From Beroe forskalii (lineage: Eukaryota > Ctenophora > Nuda > Beroida > Beroidae): a stretch of 64,000 nt of DNA. Under the pieces are notes generated by a model, which had not been told where the DNA came from, made no database searches, and saw nothing but the letters and a program-made list of their open reading frames with translations. A program made the position numbers and the translations under genes. Positions 1 to 12,100 of this stretch are shown here, piece by piece. The stretch is from assembly GCA_011033025.1 (NCBI GenBank), contig WFMF01000012.1, positions 960,953 to 1,024,952 of the forward strand, read 5' to 3'. Positions within the stretch are counted from its first letter, which is position 1, and each line of letters opens with the position of its first letter.

Positions 1-1449
1 GACAGAAAATGGCTGATTTCGGGATTCTGAAGTATGGTATGTCTTTCTTAGGTCGTCAATGGGTGGCGTGCAAATTTTCAGCTCAATCGGCCAAAGTTTT
101 TCGATTTCGGATCTTGGGTGCCTCAGAAATGAAGAACATCCTGGATCACTGTTTTGAGAGGTACAAATAGGGTTTTTTCGATTTTACAGGAAAACAAAGG
201 AAAACTGGCGAATATCATTGGTTCAGTGGTTTCAGGAGATCCCACAGGGTGGACTCTAGGTCGGGAGCCTCCTAAGTTTCTATACACTCCTTATAAAGCT
301 CTTCACTTATCGGATCCTATCAGATCCTGATCCTGCATACTGACTGATCTCCTCCCACACAGAAGACTGATCATGGTGCAAATCTTTTCACGAATGTTTT
401 TTTCTATTCAAAACTTTCATATCTCTACTAACCATAGCTTCCGACCTTTGAAAATCCGTTCGGAGGGCAGTTTTTGGCCCAAAAAGGAGGGCAAATCAAC
501 GAAAAAGGAGGGCAATATTCTAACTATACTATGCAGTAAGCGTGTATTTTCAAAATCGATCCGAGATAGTGCTTGTTAAGTGTATTTCCAAAAAAGAGGG
601 CATGAGAGGGCGCCCTCTCAAAAAGAGGGCAGTTCGGAAGCTATGCTACTAACTACACAGAAATTTTTTCTATCTTGACATTTTTACCCTTGGAAAATTA
701 AATATTGTTGTGCTTTTTCACTTTCTCACTACCTATACTTGTAACTCTTTAAAGTATCTGAACTCGATGTATTCTATGCCTCAGCCCTCATTCATGTTAC
801 CTAATCAGCGCAACATGTAATTAGGGCTCCTGACCTAGCGTTCACCCTGTGGGGATCTCCCGACCCAGAGTCCACCCTGGTTTGCCGCTTCCGACCCAGA
901 GTCCCCCGACCCAGAGTCCCCCGACCTAGAGTCCTATACCCGAAGGTATTCCCAATGAAAAGAGGGCTACTACCATCTTCCAATGATGACGGGTTGCTTA
1001 GTCTTCTCTTGATTCTGGGTTCAAGTCTAGACTTGATCAAGTCACTAGTGCATTCAAAACATAACAATAGGTATATTTTTCGCATTTTCTCATGGTACTG
1101 CTTTCGATAAAAATGAGCCATGAAGTGCAGATGATATCAGCTATTTCTCTATTTACCTATTTCCTCAATATCCGTACACCGAGAACTATTTTCTTTTTTC
1201 CTCCTTAAACTTTTCCTTTTAAAACGATGACGTTGTTCTCTAAATATATACTCTCATCGGCCATACCTAAGTTACGTAATATTGCGGTCTACCCGAATCG
1301 AATTAAGTATATCGTAGGACATATCGATTCATTGCTATTTCTTGCAACTTTGCAACAGCTTATTACACACTCATCTACATAAGTACTTAGTTAGATAGTA
1401 CGTGAATACCTCGATGTACGAGGGGGACTTGTAGTCAGGGGTGAAATGG
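1..1449. other. non-coding flank
   Basis: No exon of the downstream cyclase or of any other recognisable gene is visible here. The only structured item is the 213-bp inverted-repeat element at 433-645. Three short repeats of a GACCCAGAGTCC-like motif lie near 860-930. The remainder is unassigned AT-rich sequence; short open frames show no family resemblance. Confidence 0.5.
433..645. mobile_element. 213-bp MITE with 8-bp target duplication
   Basis: The element starts CATAGCTTCCGA and ends with its inverse complement (TCGGAAGCTATG). It is flanked on both sides by the identical 8-mer CTACTAAC (425-432 and 646-653). Internally it carries several copies of an AAAAAGGAGGGCA motif in one orientation and a GCCCTCT inversion near the right end. 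An 8-bp target duplication is typical of the hAT superfamily; the superfamily assignment is inference. It has no coding capacity, so it is non-autonomous. Confidence 0.8.
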
Positions 1450-4400
1450 AAATCCGTTGGCTTTGAATGTTAAAAGCGATTTAGCAACTGGATATGTTAT
1501 TTAAGACCCTAAGGAAGCTAACGTGACTTGTCGACAATTTTGTATCAGCCGACCACACCCTTTTTTACCACGCCCATCTTGCGCGTAGGAAAATACCCAT
1601 AACTTCGGTTCCTTTTGGAGTTGAGAACAAACGTTCCACCTTAAAATGACCGCAATGGCCACATTATGCCAGGCGGATGATGGTTCCAAAGCCTTTGGAC
1701 CTTCCGTTTTTGAGTTACAGCCCAAAAACTGATCTTACGTCACTCGCGAGGAAGCGCCTTGTGAAAAATGTAACTTTCGTTCCTTTTGGAGTTGAGAGCA
1801 AACCAACCACCTTAAAATGATCGCAATCAACACATTATAGGGGGTAGGTAACAGTACTGAAGCCCTGGGATCTTCTGTTTTGGAGTAATAACTCAATAAA
1901 AAAGAATTTTTATTAGCTACAAGGCATAATATATACCCATATCAGCTCTTAGCATACCCCTCTCATTCTCGTAGCATACCACTATCAACTCATAACAAAC
2001 CCCAATCAACTCACCACACACCCTATCAACTCATTACACACCGCTATCAACTCATAACACACCCCTATCAACTCACAACACACCCCTATCAACTCATAAC
2101 ACACCCCTATCAACTCATAACACACCCCTATCAACTCATAACACACCCCTATCAACTCACAACATTCCCCTCTCAACTCATAAAACACCCCTATCAACTC
2201 ACAACATACCCCTATCAACTCATAACGCACCCCTCTCAACTCACAGCATACCCCTATCAACTCATAACACACCCCTATCAACTCATTACACATCGCTATC
2301 AACTCATAACATACCCCAATCAACGCATTACATACCCTAATCAACTCATAACACGCCCCAATGAAATCATAGCATACCCCTATCAACTCTTAGCATATAC
2401 CTATCAACTCATAACATACCCCTATTAACTCATAACACACCCCTATCATCTCATTACATACCCCTATCAACTCATAGCATACCACTATCAAGTAATAGCA
2501 TACCACTGTCAACTCTTAACATGCCCCTATTTAATCATAAAACACCCTAATCACGTCATAACACACCCCTATCAAGTCATTGCACACCCCAATCAACTCA
2601 TAGCATACCCCCTTTCAACGCAAACCATGCCCCAATCATCTCATACCACACCCCTATCAACTTCTAACATACCCCTGTCCCCTATCAACTTATACCTTAT
2701 CCCAATCTTCTCATAACCAACCCCTCTCCACTCATGAATCACCCTTCTCAACTTGTAACACACCCCTCTCAACTCGTAACACACCTCTCTCAACTCGTAA
2801 CACACCCCTCTCAACTCATAACACACCTCTCTCAACTCGTAACATACCCATCATATCATCACATGAAATACTCCAATCAACTCATAGCATACCCCTCTCA
2901 ACTCATAACTCAACCCTAACAGTATTACTGATAGAGTGATAGGGCTGGGTAATGAGTGGATTGGGGTATGTTATGAGTTGACAGGGATGTGTTGTGTGTT
3001 TATTGGGGTATGTTAACCGTCGAAAGAGGTATGTTCTGAGTTGAGAGTCTATGCTACAAGTTGAGAGGGATATGCTACGAGTTGATAGGGGTATGTTATG
3101 AGTTGATTATGATATGTTATAGTGTTATGAGTTGATATAGAGGTGTGTTATGAGTCGACAGGGGTTTCTTATGAGTTGATTAGGGTATGTTATGAGTTGA
3201 TTGGGGTGATGGGGTATGTTATGAGCTGAGACAGGTATGCTAAGAGTGGATAGGGGTATGTTATGGATTGATTGGGGTATGTTATGAGTTAAGAGGTGTA
3301 TGTTACGAGTTGATAGGGGTGTGCTATGTGTTGATAGATGTATGTTATGACCCATAACATACCCCTATCCATTCCTAGCATAACTTATGAGTAGATAGGG
3401 GACAGGGGTGGCTTGTGAGTGGATTGGGGTTGATAGGTACCCCGGATTCCGGAATACCAACACTGGGCAGGAAGTCTCTTCCCGAAACCATGAAAGAAAT
3501 AGAAACCAAAGTGCTCCCGGCATATTGGTCCTCCTGGGGGGGGGGGGGTTCGGGACTTGTGCCATCCGCAGTAGCCCTGGCAACAGGGACCTCCTAGGGG
3601 GAGGTTCCGTGCTGGGGACTCTGTTTGGATCTCTTGTGGATCCATCCCCCGTTTAGTAGTAATAGCTAAGAGTCGATGGCTTGGTGGGGGTGTGTTATGA
3701 GTTGATTGGGGTATGTAATGCGTTGATTGGGGTGTGTTGTGAGTTGGTAGCGGTGTGTAATGAGTTGATAGGGGTGTGTTATGAGTTGATAGGGGTATGT
3801 TGTGAGTTGATAGGGGTGTTTTATGAGTTGAGAGGGGAATGTTGTGAGTTGATAGGGGTGTGTTATGAGTTGATAGCGGTGTGTTATGAGTTGATGGGGT
3901 GTGTGGTGAGTTGATTGGGGTTTGTTGTGAGTTGATAGTGGTATGCTACGAGAATGAGAGGGGTGTGCTAAGAGCTGATATGGGTATGCTTCGAGTTGAA
4001 AGATGTGTATTATGCCTTGAAGCTAATAAAATTCTTTTTCTATTGAGTAATTACTCCAAAACAGAAAATCCCAGGGTTTCAGTACTGTTACCTACCCCCT
4101 ATAATGTGTTGATTGCGATCATTTTAAGGTGGTTGGTTTGCTCTCAACTCCATAAGGAACGAAAGTTACATTTTTCACAAGGCGCTTCCTTGCGAGTGAC
4201 ATAAAATCAGTTTTTGGGCTGTAACTCGAAAACGGAAGGTCCTAGGGCTTTGGAACTATCATCCGTCTAGCATAATGTGGCCATTGCGGTCATTTTAAGG
4301 TGGAATGTTTGTTCTCAACTCCAGAAGGAACCGAAGTTATGGGTATTTTCCTATGCGCAAGATGGGCGTGGTCAAAAAAGGGTGTGGTCGGCTGATACAA

Positions 4401-4490
4401 AATTGTCGACAAGTCACGTTAGCCTCCTTAGGGTCCCAAACAACACATCCAGTTGCCAAATCGCTTTTAACATTCAAAGCCAACGGATTT
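1450..4490. mobile_element. 3-kb mirror-image foldback element with minisatellite arms
   Basis: The outer arms (about 1450-1915 and 4030-4490) are inverted copies of each other, beginning AAATCCGTTGGC and ending GCCAACGGATTT. Inside them lie two inverted blocks of a roughly 20-bp tandem repeat: about 1925-2915 with consensus like TATCAACTCATAACACACCC, and about 2945-4010 with its reverse complement, separated by a short centre plus an unrelated G-rich insert at about 3420-3660. The short cysteine-rich reading frames are products of the repeat and not proteins. I see no clear target duplication: the flanks are TGAAATGG on the left and AGATATTG on the right. It lies upstream of the visible cyclase exons, probably in an intron of that gene. 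Confidence 0.75.
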
Positions 4491-4743
4491 AGATATTGGA
4501 CCAATTCATCCCTGACTATTGGTGAAAAATGTACCCGGAAAATGTATGCCTCCTTCTTATTGCCAGAGTACAAAACTCTATATAGCAAATTGTTAAATGT
4601 TTTTACGTCGGCTTTCCGAATTCGGGCTAGTATCTCAGTCACTCTAAATTCTGTAAATTAAATTTACGTACTATTCAGCATTTCATTCGCTGAGTGTCTT
4701 TCTGATATGATTTGTCTGAAATTAAAAGGGAAATTATTCGCAG

Positions 4744-5481
4744 GTTTTGGCTCAGTTTAACAAGAACATGTTGGGATTTGAGTTCAGGATGAAGTACGGA
4801 TGTCATGTTGGTCCTGTGGCCTCAGGTAATATGCCTATAACTCTACATCTGTTTTAGATCATCTAGTTTAGCATTTTATTAGTACTTACTGAGTTAAAAT
4901 CAGAGATACTCCTTCCACCTTAATATCGAATTGACAATATCAAGCGCTTATTCACTGATGTGAAATAAGATTGATGTGCTAATTGGTCCTGTCGCCTCAG
5001 GCGTTATTGGGCAAAGTGCACCAATGTTTGACATTTGGGGTGATACAGTAAACATTGCTTCACGGATGATGACAACAGGCGTAGTTGGAAAGATACAGGT
5101 AATCGGAAGGGTGTAGGAACGAGGCTTTCCATTCTTTACTAAAATTCGCACAAATTCTTGGTACTTGCTGTAGCGCGCGAAAATTTAATAATGAAGAAAG
5201 GCCCTCAAAACGTGTTCTGATTGACAATATGCGCGCGCGGCGCGCGAAATTTACACGCTGAATCTGTCGTTGATCCAGATTCCAGGCCCAATTTAATTAT
5301 GATAAAGATGAAAATCTTACACTCTGATCATTGTATTCATGTCCATGTTCTTCAGGTTCTACGAGAAATGGCAGACATCATTGAGCCAAGATACAAGCTG
5401 GAAAAACGCGGTATCGTGTACGTGAAAGGAAAAGGCGAAATTGAGACATATTTCGTCACTGAAGAAAATAGATCACTGTGA
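4744..5481 (+). CDS. transmembrane adenylyl cyclase, C-terminal exons (AC9-like)
   Basis: Three exons join in frame to the last 101 residues of a class III adenylyl cyclase second catalytic (C2) domain: 4744-4825, 5001-5098 and 5356-5481, each with AG/GT borders and a TGA stop at 5479. The first carries [20 protein letters not shown]. The second carries [13 protein letters not shown], which includes the catalytic Asn and Arg of the VNIASR motif. The third carries [15 protein letters not shown] with the conserved C2 lysine. In family terms the enzyme converts ATP to cAMP at the plasma membrane. The NMLxFxF and MMTTGV wording is nearest to AC9, a subtype call from recall only. The 5' exons, transmembrane cassettes and C1 domain are not visible and should lie upstream of the window. 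Oddly, the 16 bases before the exon 2 acceptor nearly repeat the end of exon 1. Confidence 0.9.
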
Positions 5482-6139
5482 TATTTTCAAATTGCCACAA
5501 AATAATAGAATATGAACTATTTAAGGAGAAAGTTGTAATTTTGTTTTCATTGACCGAAATTGCTGCATTTGTTTTAACTTTGAATGTCATTGTATGTTGA
5601 AATTCAGATTATACGTTCCACGAATATGCAAACTGGTTTTTCAATGATTTGAATCAATCAAAATGTAAACAGAAAACCCAAGGTCTTGAATAAGTAAATA
5701 TTGGTTCATATATGTACAAAATCATGTAAGAAACCTGATATTCTACCAACATTCAACACATATTTACAAAACTATTTACAAAAATCCTTAAATAACAAAC
5801 ATGTAATTTGCAACGTCTTTCATCTTTCATCAAAATGATATCTTATGAGCATCTTGCAAATCAAAAATGCTTGTCTATTTATTATTACATCAAATAAAGA
5901 TTCAAATATTCATCATTCATGAAATTATGTGATGTAAGTAAATCTCTGTCATTAAACTGCTTAGAACTGTTGAGCTGTTATCTATTTTCAACCTTGATTC
6001 AGAATCAAGGAAATACTATGAATACATGCAAACCGAAGGAGGTTTGACTAAATCCTTGAATTCTTGAAACTTTCTTAGACTCTTTTCAACAGCTATAGGT
6101 AATAGGTACACGGTATATTATGTGTTCACATAATATAAA
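5482..6139. other. tail-to-tail intergenic region of cyclase and PCNX4
   Basis: This AT-rich stretch separates two convergent genes and must hold both 3' untranslated regions. It contains no open frame of note. Candidate polyadenylation signals for the two strands lie beside each other near 5880-5898. Confidence 0.6.
5878..5898. promoter_or_regulatory. paired convergent polyadenylation signals
   Basis: AATAAA occurs on the plus strand at 5893-5898, about 410 bases after the cyclase stop. AATAAA occurs on the minus strand at 5883-5878, about 260 bases after the PCNX4 stop. If both are used, the two transcripts end almost at the same point and overlap slightly. The hexamers are seen directly; their use is inferred. 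Confidence 0.5.
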
Positions 6140-9100
6140 CTACAACCTAAACACATGCTTGACCCCTGAAAAGAAAATAGGGTACCCCAGTGGCACATCT
6201 GCCGCTTGAGTCACGATATTCCTCAGTAGATTAGGATGAGCCTGAATACTGTACCGTTCCTCATCATCATTCGTCAAATACAGCAGTTCCAAGGACAAAG
6301 CACTCCATGTTGACTTGACACAGTCTGTATTGAGGTGCCCAATGTACATGGGAAGTTCACTGAGAGTTAGTGTCCGGCTGGAATACATTTTGTTGCTGTT
6401 CAGTCCAACGGAAAACACGTATTTCTTGCCCTGTTCCAGGTTTAGGGGCCATTCAGGGTCAGTTTCTGAGCCGATGAACCAGTCCTGCTCGAGTTCGGTG
6501 AGACTTTCACGGAATTCTTCAGGTGTTTCGTTGACTCCAAATATAAGCTCGTCTATGGACAACTTCACTGCATGCCTGTAAAATAAAATTATCAAAAAGT
6601 ACATTATTACAATCGGATGAGGTAATCATGACTTCAGTTTAGGTAAAATAACGATCAAATCAACACTATGCTACTTAGTTACTAAACCAATGATTATCAA
6701 GCAACTCCCAGTCACAAATGGTAAAAAGTAGACATCTAAGTTAGATGTCAAGACTCACCTGTATGATTTCCTGATCAAAGTTTCCAAAGAAGCATTGTCC
6801 TTAAACCAATCGCTGTGTTTTCCCCATTCGTAATTCCCGTCATAATTCTTCACGACTTGGTATGCAGTCCTTTTAACTTCTGAAACATCGGAATGTAAAA
6901 TCAAACAGTGTTAACTCATTGAGATAACCATTTTGCACACTTTAATGGTAACCACAAGGTTTGTTTTGGCGAAATAACAAACGAGGTCAGTGAAAATTAG
7001 CGTGCGCGTCGTTAAATTTTGCTGCGCGTTGTCACACTCAACGAAAGCGGTGAAAATTCGAGTCACAATTTTCAACACGCGCCGTACAAAGATGCAAGCT
7101 TTTCCCTGAGAAAATTGTGACCGAATTGTGGCAATTCAGAATTCTGGAAGCACAAGACTTGATATTATGATGTCATGAAGAATTAAAATTGTATCATCAT
7201 TCGCTATGCTTGATTAAGTAAGAATTTATGCCTGTCATTGGAATCACTTAGTGGAATGAACACATGCCCGGTGCCATTAAAGCATTAACTTGAATAGGTA
7301 CGACGTCATATGCAGCCTGGAACATTTACCCATGTTTATTTGAGTATTTTTCATACCTGAAAGGATATTATTGATTTCAATGTCACACTTATCTCAATTT
7401 TGGAATTTGAATGAGTACCGATGATTGTCTGCATACCGACAATCGTCATGCTTGATAGGGCGGCAAAGAATATGAAGAAAGTAGTGCACTACGGGTTTAC
7501 TCATCATTTCTGATGAGCATTTCGTTGTGAGATATTGATTTTGACATAATCTATTGAAGGAATGAAGGATTGGAGGAATTGGGTCCAGGTCCGGCTTCGA
7601 TAGGTTGCACCGAAAATAATAAGAGGAAGATTATGAGTTCTCTGGCCTCTGCAGTGACCGTATCTCATCGATTTTCGAATCGATACACTCGCAAACCTCG
7701 ATCATCATTCAAAATATTTCACATTACTGTCGTTAACTGAGTGACTGCATTCGCTATGTACCAAAATCAAAAAGGTATGCGACCCCGAAGGGATTCGAAC
7801 CCCCAATCTTCTGATTCGAAGTCAGACGCCTTAGCCATTAGGCCACGAGGCCGCTGAACAATTAAAATTGTTGATATATATAAATTCTCAAATGCGTCTA
7901 TTTCTTTTCGTATCTCTCAATATTCTAGCGATCACAACTGATCAATAATCTACCTGGTGAACCAGAAATAGCAATTGTGGCACTTGATACAAAGTTTTTC
8001 ACCAACTCAGCATCTGAAAAATAGAGTTACAGCTTACAACATTATTATATCAGAATATTGTTACCTATATTGTTCTCATCAATCCGATCAATCAAAGGGC
8101 TAAAGGGAGTTTATTAGTTTAACTCACCAATTTCTTGCTGCTGTAAACCCGAACAATACTCCAGAAACGCGTTATCAAACTCCTTTCCACCGTCCTCCAC
8201 CTCAGCTTTAGAGTACGGCAGATTCAGCCACTTTGAGTACTCTTCAATCCCCACTCCATCTCCTCCACTCTCTCCCACTCCCCCACTCTCTCCCACTCCA
8301 CCGTCCCCCACCACCACACCGCTGTCTGTGCTGAAACTGGGGGCGTCGCCCTGTCCCACGCTGACTCGAGTCTCGTCTGCCTTGTTGTCTGTCCGGCTGT
8401 CTGTCCGGTTGTCTGTCCGGCTGTCTGTCCGAGCTGCAGCTTTGTTGGCGATGACAGTTTCGAACCAGCTATCTGAGGTATGTTCTGTGGTAGGTTAGGG
8501 AAAGGACTAAATTGGTTCCCAGCATGGAACGCTCCAGCAAAATCAACTTTGTAAGTCTTTTAATTTAGTCCGAATGCAACTTGAATATTGTTCAATTGCT
8601 AAAATCATTTGGCATTGTTGCAATAATGCTTCCGAACGATCAATTCCACTTGCAGCACCTACCTTCTGACTCGTTGAATGACAGATTTTCTAGGAAATCG
8701 TCCTCCACAGCTGCCGGTGGTAGCTGTGGAGTTTTCTCTGGTTCCTGCTTCGGTAAAATCTCTGAAATAGGAATCGGCTTCAACTTTTGCAAGCCTCTAC
8801 GAATTAAATGAACGGAAACTATTTAAGCACTTGATAAGTTAAAAAGTTAAGGATAACTGACTTCCACACTTTTATCGTGTCACACTGTTTAATTGTTTAA
8901 TGTTCACGTTTCCAAATAAAGTATAAACTCCTGTTAATCACTTCTAAATACCCCATAAATCACCACTTACCATTCAAAATAACAAAACATATCCCCTCTG
9001 CAACCCAACCCGCTTACCTGTTCTGTGACTGCTTTGCAGAGCGGTGAAATCAAACCCTGTCGTCGTCGTTCTGGTGTCCCCTCTACTCAGATCCCCTCCA

Positions 9101-12100
9101 GCGAACTGCACTCCCCCACTCAAACCTCCCACTCGAGCGAGGGTGGAGTGGTCCTTGAGCAGGAAGTGCGTAAGGCAACGGGAGAAGTTACCCGGTATCC
9201 GGGAGAGACAGTCCGGAGAATCTGAGGTGTGAGAGGGGTTATTATTTTTTGATTATTATTACGATCCCTTCAAATATTATCACTGGGGCTTCAATTATGG
9301 GACGAAATAATAAAATCGGAAAAAAAAACCTCTTCAATCTCTTCCTAAAATTCAGAATACAGACGTAAGATGGACGATGACTATCTTTTACGAAACATGA
9401 AGGAAAGCGTTCTTTCTTGCTTACCTAGAATACCAGTGAGAACATTCTTAGCGTCGGAGTAGGTTCTGATTTGTGTTTGTTCGGCTGGTTGCAGAGCGTG
9501 CATGTACCAAGAGTTGTAACCTAGAAACACACTATATTTAGGATATTATACAGAGTACCTACATTTTCATCAATTTCAAAAAGTAAAATGCGTTGGTTCA
9601 GACTCATTTACAGACTTTTGACATGGGAAAATATGCCACTCACTGTTTGGCGAATCACCAAAGGTCTGTTCGAACATATCCTTTATCACATTAGCCTCCT
9701 CTGTATGGCAGCTGGTCTCTTGTAATTCCAGCCCTGATCAATGCAATTGGTATAAGATGATATTTTTATAAATTTATCGTTAACTCCCATATTTAAGTCT
9801 CGAGTGGCTAATAACTTTGATTCTAATCATGGTACATTGATTCTAAGGGCAGTGTACCTTTGATTTTAATGGGAGCGCTCAGTGCTCCTTTGATTCTTAC
9901 TTTCTGAAGTTTCTAAGGGCATACCTTTTATGGTAAGGGTATTGTACCCGAGCCCAGCTTCCACAACATGCACCACAATCAGTAAGTTCTCAACTCTAGC
10001 CAGGAGAAATGTGTCCGGAGCGGAGAGTGAGGGGTGCGAAGAGAGGGTTCGGGAGAGAGACTCCAGTAGATGGGGTGAAATCTGGGGTAGATGACTTTAG
10101 ATTCTTCCTTGGTTGAAATAGTTGGGATGAAATCTCAAGAAATGATTCGGGTAGATTCGGGGGAGAATACGGGATGCAAACTTTTGGCCAATCTGTTTGT
10201 AGAATGCAGCGTCTCCAGAAGATCCGAAAGGAGGAGAGGCAGCACTCGACCAGAATCTAGCAGGTCTCGGGAAGGAAAGAACAAACAGCGGTAACCTAAG
10301 GAGAACATCCATCAAAACCTTAGTTATGTGACTGAAATTTGAATTCATTTAGGCTATTACATTGAGCTAGACTTGAAACTACATGAGTAATAATCACTTG
10401 AGAACGATATCGGCATCATGGCTTATAATGTAATCGATGACTCCAAACGCTAATTCTTACATTCTTATTTACATGGCTGATCAGATAACAGCAATTCTGT
10501 GCTGTAGTTTGTAGATAAAAATACGCGACATCTGAAACATATCTCACGTGAAGAGAGGCAGAACTGGCATCCCCAGAACCGCACTAATTCCCACCAGAAC
10601 CACAATAACTGGCAGAAACAGGACGTTCAGGAGTGTAATGACCACGCCCTCCTTCCTGCGCTGCTTCTTCAGTCGCAGGAAGTCCAGTTGCAGCTGGAAA
10701 CTAAACCACAGTTTGCTTTTTACCTGCGTGGAAATCGTGAGAAATTATGTGAGACACGAATATAATGTTATTTGGGTAGTTTGGGGACTTAGAAGCCGTG
10801 AAATAATCGAAATTACATCTGGAATGCCTCGAAATTAAAAGAAGTATCCACATATTTTCTAGTAGTAATCAACACTTAAATTTAAGTTTTTATATTTTGA
10901 ACTACATCAGTTGTTAAGTTACTGAGTAAAAACAATGTATTTTTCTTATCGTCACGAGATTCGTATGCATATAACTTGTTAAAAATCATAAAACTCATAA
11001 TTGCAATTTATTTTAAGACTATATAAGACACGTAGCTAATTGTTACATGGTGGTCATTTTCATTTAAAAAAGTAAAAAGGATGGGAAGCATCGACTAAGA
11101 CAATTTCTGTAGTTTGCACTTATTGGAGCCTTTTCATGACGCAAAAGTAATTCAATATCAATCAATAGCATAGTCTACTGTCTAGTACTACATGAACTGA
11201 TAGACGACAGTAATACATAAACTGTACTATCACACACAATCTGATGAAATAAAGAAAACTTGGTTAACTTGCTAAGCTAAGATTTAAATCATTCATATCA
11301 ATACCGATAAGTATCGTTTATGAACTCAGGAATCATCATGTTAATCATTGGTTGACGATGATTACCTCGGATTTTTGGTTTGTCTGTGCGGGCATATTCG
11401 TACCTTCTGCAGTGCAATGAGACCGACAGTAGCCAGCCACAGAACGAGTAAGGAGTTATTTGTGGAGAATTCAGCAATCCACGAGAGGACGATGAATATA
11501 CAAGTTCCATGGAGACACTCCCTACTTTGCTGCCAGACTCTCCTGATGGCGTGATTAGAAGTGTGAGAAAACCAGTAGAGGCGTGATTAGCAGTGTGAGA
11601 AAACCAGTTAGAGGCGTGATTAACAGTGTGAGATAACCAGTAGAGGCGTGATTAGCAGTGTGAGAATACCAGTCGAGGCGTTATCAGGAGTGTTAGAAAA
11701 CCAGTAGAGGCGTGATTAGGAGTGTGAGAAAACCAGTTGAGGTGTGATTAGAGTGTGAGAAAACCAGTAGAGGCGTGATTTGGGGCGTAATAATTCTTGG
11801 TGACAATTTTGGTGACAATTTTGTGATTTTTTGGACAAAGTTTTATGAAAGTTGTACCTGATGATTCCACAAAGGATCACAGTATAGAAGGGTGACGTAG
11901 GATTATCAAACTGTAGGATGGAAGTCAGGAAGAGAGAGAGAAATATTGGAATCAGGATGGCATCAACTCGCAGCAGCAACCTAAAGGTAAGTTATATACT
12001 TTCTATTATATATTTTCTAAAACGTAGAATCATTGACTAACTGAACTTTCTAGGATATCATCAAACATGCAAATTCCTGTAACTTTCTGAATGATTCAGT

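Noticed and set aside
801-1121. 106-codon minus-strand frame
   Set aside because: The internal GRGTLGRGTLG part is a short DNA repeat; there are no splice-site or family signals.
2006-2835. Cysteine-rich open frames of the GVCYELI type
   Set aside because: They are translations of a 20-bp tandem repeat and exist on the opposite strand of the mirrored arm as well.
4337-4642. 101-codon minus-strand frame across the right end of the 3-kb element
   Set aside because: It crosses the element boundary, and its left half is the inverted arm also present at 1500-1720 with stops; no family resemblance.
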